Program-made: the position numbers and the translations under genes | Notes under the pieces: generated by a model | The model's database searches: none | Told to the model about the DNA's origin: nothing | Seen by the model: the letters and a program-made list of their open reading frames with translations, nothing else | Shown: one piece after another, positions 18,467-26,877 of the stretch | Position numbering within the stretch: position 1 is the first letter of the stretch | Layout of the letters: every line of letters starts with the position of its first letter | Origin: Mucilaginibacter glaciei | GTDB lineage: Bacteria > Bacteroidota > Bacteroidia > Sphingobacteriales > Sphingobacteriaceae | Assembly: GCF_014773245.1 (NCBI RefSeq) | Contig: NZ_JACWMX010000001.1 | Coordinates: 951,402-1,015,401 of the forward strand | Direction: 5' to 3' | Length of the DNA stretch: 64,000 nt

Positions 18467-19720
18467 TTAAAATTTAGAAATTTTGTTATTATTAAGGGTT
18501 AACACAACTTTACCTTTTAAGTTATGCCCGATAAAAGGGGAATTGTAACTTTTAGAACGGTTTTTCTCGCGCGTGTATTCCCAACCCCCGGTTGCATCTA
18601 ACAAAACAAGGTTGGCAAACTGCCCTTCCGCAACCGAAACAGCTTTTATATCTAATATCTTTCGCGGGTTTGTAGAGAGTTTTTCAACTATGAGCTCAAT
18701 CGGCAACCCAGCTTGCACTGCCAACGAAAACGCTGTTTGCAGGCCGATAATTCCATATTCGGCCACTTCAAATTCCACATCTTTGTATTCAATTTCATGT
18801 GGGGTGTGTTGCGATACGATGGCATCAATAGTACCGTCTTTTAAACCTGCTATAAGCGCATCTGCATCCTTTTGGGTACGCAAGGGTGGCTTTACTTTAT
18901 AGAGGCTGTCAAAGCCCATCAGGGCTTCGTCGGTCAAAACCAAATTATGTGCTGCTACATCGCAGGTAACTTTTAATCCCTTACGTTTAGCTTCGCGGAT
19001 CAGCTCTACAGAGCGTTCGGTAGATATAGTCGTGAAATGGATTTCGGAACCGGTATCTTCTGCCAGGTAAAGGTCCCGGGCTATCATCAGCTCTTCGGCT
19101 AATGACGGGATGCCTTTCATGCCCAGCATGGTGCTCACCACACCTTCGTGCACTTTAGCTTTGCCGGCAATCGATGTATCTTCGGGGTAAGAGATAACCT
19201 TAGCACCAAAACCCTGTACGTAAAGCATAGCGCGTTCCATTAATCCGGCATCCTGCACAGGCCGGTCACCATCAGTAAAGGCTTTCGCACCGCTTTTATA
19301 CATATCGTACATTTCGGCCATGTCCTTACCTTCACGCTTATGTGATATAGTACCTAAAGGATAAATATCAACCAGGTTGTTATTTGCCCGGTTTAAAAGA
19401 TATTCCACCTCGGCTTTTGAGTGTACCGGTGGGTGGGTGTTTGGGGCAAGTGCTAAACCTGTAAATCCACCTGCAGCAGCCGCGGCAGTTCCAGTTTGCA
19501 GGTCTTCTTTGGTTTCTAAACCAAGTTCGCCAATGTTGCAGTTCAGGTCAAAAAATCCGGGGGCAAGAAAGAGGCCGGTCGCATCAATAGTTTCGGCATC
19601 TGCTGTTATAGAGCTACCAATTTTTGAAATGACCCCATCGTTAATTAAAATATCAACAAGCTGGTTATTAAAAGATGATGCGGGATCAATAACAGTGGCG
19701 GATTTGATAAGCAAATTCAT
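18467..19720 (-). CDS. Dihydroorotase homologue lacking the metal site
   Basis: This 417-residue amidohydrolase-fold protein is clearly related to type I dihydroorotase (AAAAAGGFTGLALAPNTHPP, VKPPLRTQKDADAL, YGIIGLQTAF). Most metal-binding residues are replaced. The HxH of the DxHxH motif is N60/N62 in FDLNCNIGELG, and the arginine that follows is glycine. The HCED histidine is Y175, the CHxST histidine is T228 and the catalytic aspartate of TDHAPH is Q301. D147 remains. It is therefore probably not a working dihydroorotase, but could be a structural partner of aspartate carbamoyltransferase, as known for the PyrC-prime pseudo-enzymes of pseudomonads. A true PyrC should exist elsewhere. Confidence 0.88.
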   Translation of the reverse strand: MNLLIKSATVIDPASSFNNQLVDILINDGVISKIGSSITADAETIDATGLFLAPGFFDLNCNIGELGLETKEDLQTGTAAAAAGGFTGLALAPNTHPPVHSKAEVEYLLNRANNNLVDIYPLGTISHKREGKDMAEMYDMYKSGAKAFTDGDRPVQDAGLMERAMLYVQGFGAKVISYPEDTSIAGKAKVHEGVVSTMLGMKGIPSLAEELMIARDLYLAEDTGSEIHFTTISTERSVELIREAKRKGLKVTCDVAAHNLVLTDEALMGFDSLYKVKPPLRTQKDADALIAGLKDGTIDAIVSQHTPHEIEYKDVEFEVAEYGIIGLQTAFSLAVQAGLPIELIVEKLSTNPRKILDIKAVSVAEGQFANLVLLDATGGWEYTREKNRSKSYNSPFIGHNLKGKVVLTLNNNKISKF

Positions 19721-19747
19721 TATCGCTGTTTAAGGTGGGTTATATTG

Positions 19748-21793
19748 CTAAACCGGCTGCGCAAGCTTGCTTTTATCGGTTTTGTAAAACCTGATGAGCA
19801 GTGTTTCGGCAACCAGGAATAACAGCGCCAAAATTATACAAAGTTTCCATAATTGCAGCCCCGAATTTGCAGTGCCGCCAATATTAGTTGTATTTAATTT
19901 ATCGCCGTTTAAAACGTTGGCCTTTTGAACGGGCAGGTCCCTGAGTTGGGCGTCTGTTAAATAGCTTAAGTCCGATTCGCTCCTGTTATCGTTAAAGGCG
20001 ATCACCGCGGCCAGGCTATCTTGTTTTTTCAATTCATATAGGCCGGTTTCCCGAAGCTGATCAGGCAAGTAAAGCATTGTGCTCCCTTCCTGCTGCTGCA
20101 CATCCGGGATAATGGCTTGCGGGCCCTTAACCATCTTTAACAACTGCTTATCTGTTGATTGCACAGCCACAGTCTCTACGGGCTGGTTGTTGCCCAAGGT
20201 ATAAAATAAAGGCTGATCGTGGCCGCTTAAAATTGCTACCCTAAACATGATGGGAACAAATAACGCATGCACAGGCAGGTTGCTGAACGATTCATCTAAA
20301 GGTACTGCCGACAAGTAAACTTTGCCCTTGCCGCTGTTATATCCTTCCCAAATGGATTGACCTGTTTGCAAACGCATCAAGTAATTACCCTGGCGGGATG
20401 ATGAAGCTAATGTGTAATATTTTTTGACCAGGGGCAGATCGGGATTTTGCGGGAATGCCTCGAATGTGTTTTTAAACACGGGGCTTTGCAAATTGATTGC
20501 CGATACCTTGGTAGCTTCCGTGATCAGTTTTTCCGGATAAGCAGCTCCTAACGGCTGCAATAAACCGCGGTAAGTCGCCAGCTCAGCATCAGATGCCGGG
20601 AAAACCATCAAAGTACCGCCTTTGCTCACATAGGTTTTTAATTGTTGTGCTAATCCTGCCGAAATGGATTTTATATCACTCAATACAATGACCGGGTAAT
20701 TATTTAGCCCTGCGTAATCAACACTGCCATCTTGCACGCGCCTGGTGGTAAAAAAGGCATCGGTAGCAAACACCGCGCTCAAATATTTATTAGGCGTACC
20801 GCCGTCTATCAGCAGTACCGGCAACTGTTTACTGATGTTGAAGCTGAAGTAAAAGCTATTGTCAAAAATTACGGGGTTGTCCTGCAACTCGATCGTTCCA
20901 CGCTGCCAGCCAGCTTGCAGACCTGAAAATGTCAGCGTATCTGTTTGAGCCGACCGCGCTTTTACTGTAAAACTACCAATGGCTTTTTGCACACCGTTTA
21001 TTAAAAGTTTTAAAGGGATCTTTTCGGCGGCCTTGTCGGCATAGTTTCTTAACCGCACTACCAGTTTTTCACTCTCGCCCGGCCGATGGGTTGCATTAAG
21101 CAGCCAAACAGAATCAACCGCTACATTTGGCAAACTATTAGCAGTTAACTTGACCAGGCTAACCAAAACGCTATCAGTATTCTTTGAATTGCCCTTTATG
21201 TTGGTTTGAAAATCGGAGATGATATAGCTTTTCCCTGTTACACCGGGTTGAAGCTTTAAAAGGCTTTGCTGCCGCGCGATGATCTGACTTAGCTGCCTGC
21301 TTTGCGGACTGATATTTACGGCATCAACTGCATCATTAAACTCGTCACGGCTTAATAAACGCTGATGTTTGCCTTCAAAATCCTGGGTTAGTAACTGGAA
21401 GCGGTCGTTTATGGAATAAGCAGCCGCTATCTGCCTGGCTTTTTGTTTGGCTTCATCTAACAGGCTCCCCTCGCGGTTAAGGGTTTGCATAGAGTAAGAA
21501 TTATCAATAAAAATACTTATTGCCTGCTGTTTGCCAACATTAGCTTCATTTTGCCGGGGGATGAATGGACGGGCGAAAGCCAGCACCAAAAATAACAAGG
21601 CTAATAAACGGGAGGCAAGGATTAGCCTTTCCTTTACATTACGGCGGGATGCCTGCTGCTCCTGTACCTCTTTCAGGAACTGTACATTGCTAAACATCAC
21701 CTTTTTATACCGCCTGAAATTAAACAGGTGCACTACTATTGGAATAACCAGCGTTAACAGCGCAAACAGGAAAGCCGGATATAAAAAATGCAT
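19748..21793 (-). CDS. BatA/VWA-type membrane protein
   Basis: The 681-residue protein begins with the double-membrane-region signature of Bacteroidota Bat proteins (FLYPAFLFALLTLVIPIVVHLFNFRRYKKV, then a second helix near residues 58-78). A von Willebrand A-like domain follows, with a MIDAS-type DNSYSM, and then a long extracytoplasmic region. A last helix near residues 650-670 anchors the C-terminus. Related proteins belong to the aerotolerance/MoxR-associated Bat group, but no MoxR or other bat gene is here, so function is uncertain. It is 27 bp upstream of the dihydroorotase homologue. Confidence 0.82.
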   Translation of the reverse strand: MHFLYPAFLFALLTLVIPIVVHLFNFRRYKKVMFSNVQFLKEVQEQQASRRNVKERLILASRLLALLFLVLAFARPFIPRQNEANVGKQQAISIFIDNSYSMQTLNREGSLLDEAKQKARQIAAAYSINDRFQLLTQDFEGKHQRLLSRDEFNDAVDAVNISPQSRQLSQIIARQQSLLKLQPGVTGKSYIISDFQTNIKGNSKNTDSVLVSLVKLTANSLPNVAVDSVWLLNATHRPGESEKLVVRLRNYADKAAEKIPLKLLINGVQKAIGSFTVKARSAQTDTLTFSGLQAGWQRGTIELQDNPVIFDNSFYFSFNISKQLPVLLIDGGTPNKYLSAVFATDAFFTTRRVQDGSVDYAGLNNYPVIVLSDIKSISAGLAQQLKTYVSKGGTLMVFPASDAELATYRGLLQPLGAAYPEKLITEATKVSAINLQSPVFKNTFEAFPQNPDLPLVKKYYTLASSSRQGNYLMRLQTGQSIWEGYNSGKGKVYLSAVPLDESFSNLPVHALFVPIMFRVAILSGHDQPLFYTLGNNQPVETVAVQSTDKQLLKMVKGPQAIIPDVQQQEGSTMLYLPDQLRETGLYELKKQDSLAAVIAFNDNRSESDLSYLTDAQLRDLPVQKANVLNGDKLNTTNIGGTANSGLQLWKLCIILALLFLVAETLLIRFYKTDKSKLAQPV

Positions 21794-21855
21794 TAAGCAA
21801 ATTTGCTAATTAATGTGGAAACAGAGCACCATTAAAACGATAATATCGCTTAATA

Positions 21856-22599
21856 TTATCCCCTGCGCCTGCGCTTTTTCTTTTTGGTTTCTGTCTGCGT
21901 ACGCTTTTTTGTTGAAGTGCTTTTTTTAGACGAAGTTTGTTTCGGCTGGTCTGATACAACAGGTTTATTACCGTTAACCTCGGTAGAATCTTTACTTAAC
22001 TGTTTAACTGTAAAATCGTTACTTCGCAAACCATACTCCAATTGGCGTTTAGCACCTGTTGGTTTGGCAGTACTATCGTTGCTGCTGTAAATGGGAAACT
22101 CGCGGATTAGCTTTCCCTCTTTGATGTAAAAATTATCATTGCCCCGATAACCCTTTTTTTGCGAATTACTTAGTTTAGGGAAATCAAGTTTGTTGGCACC
22201 GTTATCGCCAAACTCAAATGCGTAGATCTTTGCATAATTTACCGTGTCTTTTCCCTTAGATTGGATCAGGATCTCCGGATTACCATCGGTATCCATATCG
22301 GCATTGAAAACATCAGTAATGGTGCCGTCCAAATCGCCTGTAGTTGTGGTGTATTTAATAGCGGATGAATCGGAATGTAATATGGCAAACGCTCCTGCGG
22401 CGGTTGAACCCCTGCCCCAGCTCACTACATCATAAGTTTGCCCCGGCGATACTTCTATGGCCTTGTGAAAACGGAATGGCGGCATTACCGCAGGCTTATC
22501 CGCAACGGCGTGGTTTACGGCGGGCTTTTTATCGTCGTTGCCGCAGCTGGCCAAGATCAAACAAACTGCAGGTATCAGTATGCAATATTTCAGATCCAT
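21856..22599 (-). CDS. Lipoprotein, possible PliI-like lysozyme inhibitor
   Basis: This 247-residue protein has a lipoprotein signal (CLILASCGND, lipid on Cys19). The central domain (about 45-140) has SWGRGSTAAGAFAILHSD, GTITDVFNADMDTDGNPEILIQ and a following strand. That is the arrangement I associate with PliI, the periplasmic inhibitor of I-type lysozyme. The tail (about 205-247) is Ser/Thr/Lys rich and ends in a run of basic residues. The PliI link is from memory of the family pattern and is tentative; the lipoprotein call is firm. Confidence 0.6.
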   Translation of the reverse strand: MDLKYCILIPAVCLILASCGNDDKKPAVNHAVADKPAVMPPFRFHKAIEVSPGQTYDVVSWGRGSTAAGAFAILHSDSSAIKYTTTTGDLDGTITDVFNADMDTDGNPEILIQSKGKDTVNYAKIYAFEFGDNGANKLDFPKLSNSQKKGYRGNDNFYIKEGKLIREFPIYSSNDSTAKPTGAKRQLEYGLRSNDFTVKQLSKDSTEVNGNKPVVSDQPKQTSSKKSTSTKKRTQTETKKKKRRRRG

Positions 22600-22609
22600 T
22601 TTTTTAAAA

Positions 22610-24928
22610 TTAGTTGTACAGCATCTCCGGCGACACTTCTCCTTTGGGTTTACCCGGTATGGTCATGTAAACACGCAACCCGCTGCCCGATGAATTAGCA
22701 TCTACGTACTTAATAGTTATTTTGTGGTAACCTTTCAATAATGGTAACACGCCGTTTGCTTCAACAGGGCCTTTACGGCCATCGTTGTCTACTATAGGCT
22801 GGTCATCAATCAGCAACACCGATCCGTTTGATGATGCTGTTGAAAAACCGTAATTACCGTCCTGGTCAATCCGTAAAAAACCATTAAACACTACGCCGTA
22901 TTTACCAAACGCTTTTTTGAATGCGGATGTTGCGGTACTGAAGCTTTTTGCCACACCGGTATCAATAACCGCCGCAGGGTTTATCTGGGTAGAATTCACA
23001 TAAGTGCCTGCTGAAACCTGGTACTTTAAACCAGTAGCGGTTCCTGTAAAGTTAACCGCTGCCAAAGGCAACCTGTTGAACACCTTGGCAGTGGTGATCA
23101 CGCTGCGTTTGCCAGATGGTGTTACCACAATAGTTTTCAGATCGCGATACTGATCAAGCGGTACAGCGTAGGTGATCGGTTTGGTGTATAACAATTCTGT
23201 TTCGCGCGGGGTATAGCCATCTATAGTATAATAGATCTTTGCCCCCTTTACAGGCGATTTTAAATTCACGGTCATAGTTGAACCGATCATCACCGTATCG
23301 GTAGCACCAATAGCAGCTGGTACGCGGTAATTATAACCTGCCTGATCGAGCCATGCTAAATGCTCTGGCATGCGGGTTTCTGCAAAGTCTTTATAATTTT
23401 TATTAGCGATTGGTGTCCAGGCAACTTCAGATAAGGCCAGCAATCGGGGCAATATCATGTACTCCACCTTGTTTTCGGTGGTAATGTATTCTGTCCAAAG
23501 GTTAGCTTGCACGCCTTTGATAAATTTTTGCTGATCAGGCGTTAATGCCGATGGTGTTGGATTGTAAGCGTAAGTTTTTTGAATAGGCGCGTTGCCCCCT
23601 ATACCTACCGGCTCCTGGTCAATTTTACCCTGCGCATGGTCAAAATACAGGGCCTGGCTGCTTGGGGTCATGATCACATCGTGACTTTCTTTAGCAGCCT
23701 GTATGCCACCTTCTTCGCCTCTCCAGCTCATTACCGTAGCATTTGGTGCTAAGCCGCCTTCCAATATCTCGTCCCAGCCAATAATGCTGCGGCCTTTGCT
23801 GTTCACAAATTTCTCCATGCGCTGCACAAAATAACTTTGCAGCCCGTGCTCATCCTTCAATTTTAAACGTTTGATCAGGTCCTGGCAAAACTTCGATTTT
23901 TTCCACACCTCTTTGGGTGCTTCATCGCCGCCAATATGGATGTACTTACTTGGGAATAGATCAATCACCTCGGTCAGCACGTCCTGTAAAAAACCGAAGG
24001 TTTTTTCTGACGGGCAAAAAATATTGTTGAACACACCCCATTGGCCGGCCACTTCATATGTTAAAGTTGGATCACAGCTTAACTCCGGGTATGCGGTAAG
24101 CGCAGCTAAAGCATGACCGGGCATTTCAATTTCTGGTACGATATTGATGTAACGATCTGCCGCGTATTTGATCACATCGCGGATCTGGTCTTGCGTGTAG
24201 TAGCCCGAAACCGGCACGCCATCATATTGTAAAGGCTGGCGGTCGCGGTAATTACCAATCACGCTTTGTGCACGTGTGCTGCCAACAGATGTTAACCTTG
24301 GATATTTTTTGATTTCGATGCGCCAGCCCTGATCGTCAGTTAAATGCCAGTGAAAGTTATTCAGTTTATAAGTAGCCATCAGGTCTATATACCTTTTAAC
24401 AAACTCGACAGAATAAAAGTGACGGCAAACATCAAGCATTAAACCACGGTAACCAAAACGCGGGTAATCTTCAATTACCCCACACGGCAATTTAGCGGTT
24501 GCGGCACGGTCTAAAGGCATTAATTGTATCAGCGTTTGTACCCCGTAAAACAAACCGGCGCCTTTACCGGCTACTGTTATTTGCTGCGGGGTGATGATTA
24601 AACGGTAACCCTCCGGAGGTAAATTTTCAGTACCTGCCGATGTCAAATAAATTGACGTCGTACTTACCCTTGCATTCCGTAAGCCTACTTGTTTATTATA
24701 GGCCATGTTACTTGCTAAAAACTGAGAGAGAAACACTACCGACTTATTATTCGGCGTATCGGCTTGGATAACAGTTTCCTGGCTCAAAATAAACTGACCG
24801 GCCATTTTCTTTACAGAAACGGGTGCGGGGATAATACCCATATTAGGATCAGCATCCTGGGCCTTAACAATAATTGTTGCAGAAAGGGTTAATGCGCTAA
24901 AAAGCAGGACGAAGATCTTTTTATTCAT
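22610..24928 (-). CDS. GH20 beta-N-acetylhexosaminidase with PA14 domain
   Basis: The 772-residue secreted enzyme has a signal peptide ending near VKAQ, an N-terminal GH20b domain (about 30-150) and the GH20 catalytic barrel (about 155-500). The barrel contains NNFHWHLTDDQGWRIEIK and the catalytic pair D335-E336 in HIGGDEAPK. After a chitobiase C-terminal-like region (VMIGSTMTVNLKSPVKGAKIYYTIDG), residues 645-770 look like a PA14 carbohydrate-binding domain (FNGFLRIDQDGNYGFSTASSNGS, KGYHKITIKYVDA). It removes terminal GlcNAc/GalNAc from glycans in the periplasm or outside the cell. The lipoprotein gene is 10 bp downstream. Confidence 0.95.
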   Translation of the reverse strand: MNKKIFVLLFSALTLSATIIVKAQDADPNMGIIPAPVSVKKMAGQFILSQETVIQADTPNNKSVVFLSQFLASNMAYNKQVGLRNARVSTTSIYLTSAGTENLPPEGYRLIITPQQITVAGKGAGLFYGVQTLIQLMPLDRAATAKLPCGVIEDYPRFGYRGLMLDVCRHFYSVEFVKRYIDLMATYKLNNFHWHLTDDQGWRIEIKKYPRLTSVGSTRAQSVIGNYRDRQPLQYDGVPVSGYYTQDQIRDVIKYAADRYINIVPEIEMPGHALAALTAYPELSCDPTLTYEVAGQWGVFNNIFCPSEKTFGFLQDVLTEVIDLFPSKYIHIGGDEAPKEVWKKSKFCQDLIKRLKLKDEHGLQSYFVQRMEKFVNSKGRSIIGWDEILEGGLAPNATVMSWRGEEGGIQAAKESHDVIMTPSSQALYFDHAQGKIDQEPVGIGGNAPIQKTYAYNPTPSALTPDQQKFIKGVQANLWTEYITTENKVEYMILPRLLALSEVAWTPIANKNYKDFAETRMPEHLAWLDQAGYNYRVPAAIGATDTVMIGSTMTVNLKSPVKGAKIYYTIDGYTPRETELLYTKPITYAVPLDQYRDLKTIVVTPSGKRSVITTAKVFNRLPLAAVNFTGTATGLKYQVSAGTYVNSTQINPAAVIDTGVAKSFSTATSAFKKAFGKYGVVFNGFLRIDQDGNYGFSTASSNGSVLLIDDQPIVDNDGRKGPVEANGVLPLLKGYHKITIKYVDANSSGSGLRVYMTIPGKPKGEVSPEMLYN

Positions 24929-25021
24929 AACGGAAAAACAACCAGGTTATATTGAGTTGGTGAATTTAGTATATTTTGAAAAAAATGCACCATTATGTTT
25001 TAAAAATTACACAAACAGAAA

Positions 25022-25052
25022 CAAAAAAGCTGCTTTCTTGCGAGAAAGCAGC
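25022..25052 (-). terminator. Rho-independent terminator after trxB
   Basis: A 10-bp perfect stem (GCTGCTTTCT with AGAAAGCAGC, arms 25029-25038 and 25043-25052) is followed on the minus strand by six T residues. It is about 90 bp downstream of the thioredoxin reductase stop. Confidence 0.85.
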
Positions 25053-25140
25053 CTTCTTAAAATATTTTAAATAGCGTTAGAAATCAGATGTGGTGAGTGA
25101 GTCTTGATAAACTAATTTCTTACCAACCACTAATCCCCAA

Positions 25141-26097
25141 TTATGCCGTCACAACGTGCTCTTTAGCAGCCAGGTAACGTTCTGCATCTATGGCGGCCAT
25201 ACAACCGGTACCGGCAGCAGTCACGGCCTGTCGGTAGATGTGATCCTGTGCATCGCCGCAGCAAAACACCCCTTCTATATTGGTTTCGGTAGTGCCTGGG
25301 TGGGTTATGATATAACCAGTCTCGTCCATATTTATCCAGCCTTTAAAAATATCTGTATTGGGTTTATGACCAATAGCCACAAAGAACCCGGTAACATCTA
25401 AAATACGTTCGGCCTGGGTTTGGTTGTTTAACACCCTTACGGCATTAACACTTTGGCCATCTCCCATAATTTCCTGTGTTTCAGTATTATATAACAACTC
25501 GATATTCGGCGTATTCAGAACGCGATGAACCATTGCCTTAGAGGCGCGGAACTCATCACGGCGTACGATCATATAAACCTTACGAGCTAATTTAGCCAGA
25601 TAAGTAGCTTCTTCGGCAGCGGTATCGCCAGCGCCAACAATCGCAACGTCCTGCCCCTTAAAGAAAAAGCCATCGCAAACAGCACAGGCTGATACGCCAA
25701 AACCACTGTATTTTTGCTCAGACTCCAGGCCTAACCATTTGGCAGATGCACCTGTAGATATGATCACGGTATCTGCAAGAATGGTTTTGCTTTCATCAAC
25801 CACTACTTTGTGTGGCATAGCCGAAAAATCAACAGAACTAACATACCCAAAACGGATATCGGTACCTAAACGCTCGGCTTGTTTACGGAAATCTTCCATC
25901 ATTTCGGGACCCATTACGCCATCGGGATAGCCCGGAAAGTTCTCTACATCAGTAGTTTGCGTAAGCTGACCGCCTGCCAGCATACCGGTGTACATTACGG
26001 GGTGCAAATCGGCACGTGAAGCGTAAATTGCAGCAGTGTAACCCGCCGGGCCCGAACCTATGATAAGGCATTTAACATGTTCAAGATCTTGTGACAT
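25141..26097 (-). CDS. trxB: Thioredoxin-disulfide reductase
   Basis: This 318-residue flavoprotein has the FAD motif GSGPAGYTAAIYASRA near residue 14, the NADPH motif GAGDTAAEEA, and the redox-active CAVC disulfide (C138/C141). The C-terminal FAD contact GVFCCGDAQDHIYRQAVTAAGTGCMAA completes the family pattern. It passes electrons from NADPH to thioredoxin in the cytoplasm. Length is normal for the low-molecular-weight bacterial enzyme. It is a single-gene unit with its own terminator. Confidence 0.96.
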   Translation of the reverse strand: MSQDLEHVKCLIIGSGPAGYTAAIYASRADLHPVMYTGMLAGGQLTQTTDVENFPGYPDGVMGPEMMEDFRKQAERLGTDIRFGYVSSVDFSAMPHKVVVDESKTILADTVIISTGASAKWLGLESEQKYSGFGVSACAVCDGFFFKGQDVAIVGAGDTAAEEATYLAKLARKVYMIVRRDEFRASKAMVHRVLNTPNIELLYNTETQEIMGDGQSVNAVRVLNNQTQAERILDVTGFFVAIGHKPNTDIFKGWINMDETGYIITHPGTTETNIEGVFCCGDAQDHIYRQAVTAAGTGCMAAIDAERYLAAKEHVVTA

Positions 26098-26179
26098 TCT
26101 ATTCTTTTTGAATTATGATGCGAATTTAATATTTCCTGATGATTATGCCAATACCGCTCCGTCAAAGCAATGCCATAGA

Positions 26180-26566
26180 TTAAGCTTGATCTTCAAATTG
26201 CTGAAGCAGTTTTTGCATAGCCTCATAATAAATTGGGAGTTCGGCATATAAAGCATCTGCCAGTTGCTGATTATAGGTGTGTACGGATGCGTTTCGTTTG
26301 AGGATTATAGTCGACCATAATTGCTCGTCATCAATAATTTTTTCGGCGTATGCTGCCGCGAAAACCGACCGCGGACTATTTAGGTCGATCAAACCTTTCC
26401 GTTCTAAATACCGCTTTGCCGTTTTCCAGGAAAGATCAAAGCAGTATTCAAATCGCTGAATAGTCCCGTCGCGCTCCAATTGAGTTGGAGATTCAAGTAA
26501 AGCTTCATTAAAGGTGATTAACGCCTGTTTAAACGTTACCAGTTTTTCGTCAAAATAATCTGTCAT
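26180..26566 (-). CDS. HEPN-type partner of MNT pair (HI0074 family)
   Basis: This 128-residue all-helical protein resembles the HI0074 'nucleotidyltransferase substrate-binding' family. It has QRFEYCFDLSWKTAKRYLE in the second helix and RNASVHTY near residue 90. The latter is an RX4HXY motif, the RNase/AMPylation motif of HepT-like HEPN toxins. Its start overlaps the stop of the upstream MNT gene by four bases. In characterised MNT/HEPN pairs the MNT protein adenylylates the HEPN tyrosine to silence it. The intact motif suggests an active pair. Confidence 0.88.
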   Translation of the reverse strand: MTDYFDEKLVTFKQALITFNEALLESPTQLERDGTIQRFEYCFDLSWKTAKRYLERKGLIDLNSPRSVFAAAYAEKIIDDEQLWSTIILKRNASVHTYNQQLADALYAELPIYYEAMQKLLQQFEDQA

Positions 26567-26856
26567 AAAACTTCCATATTACTTAAAGCAACGTTTTTAA
26601 AAACGTCATTTACCTGGCTAAAATCTACAAGGTCAACTTTAAAAAGCATAGGCAAGTCTTCGATGGAATTGGTTATTTGCACCAAAACTGCGTTATCGAT
26701 CGGCTTTTCAGCCCAAATACCCAAATCTATGTCGGCCCTTTTTAAAATATCGAGATTCGCTTGTGAACCAAATAAAAAAGCCTGGTACTTTACCCCGGAT
26801 AAGTAAATATCCAATATTTGTTTTAACCAATCCTTTATTTGCGCCTTGCGTTCCAT
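26563..26856 (-). CDS. Minimal nucleotidyltransferase (MNT) antitoxin-type
   Basis: This 97-residue protein has the minimal nucleotidyltransferase pattern: AFLFGSQAN followed ten residues later by ADIDLGIW (GSX10DXD), and a later acid in KVDLVDF. It should bind ATP and metal and modify its HEPN partner. The gene comes first, as expected when an antitoxin is translated ahead of its toxin. It lies 21 bp upstream of the HEPN-independent M19 dipeptidase boundary and shows no promoter that I can identify. Confidence 0.88.
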   Translation of the reverse strand: MERKAQIKDWLKQILDIYLSGVKYQAFLFGSQANLDILKRADIDLGIWAEKPIDNAVLVQITNSIEDLPMLFKVDLVDFSQVNDVFKNVALSNMEVL

Positions 26857-26877
26857 TATACAAATGTAATCATTTGA

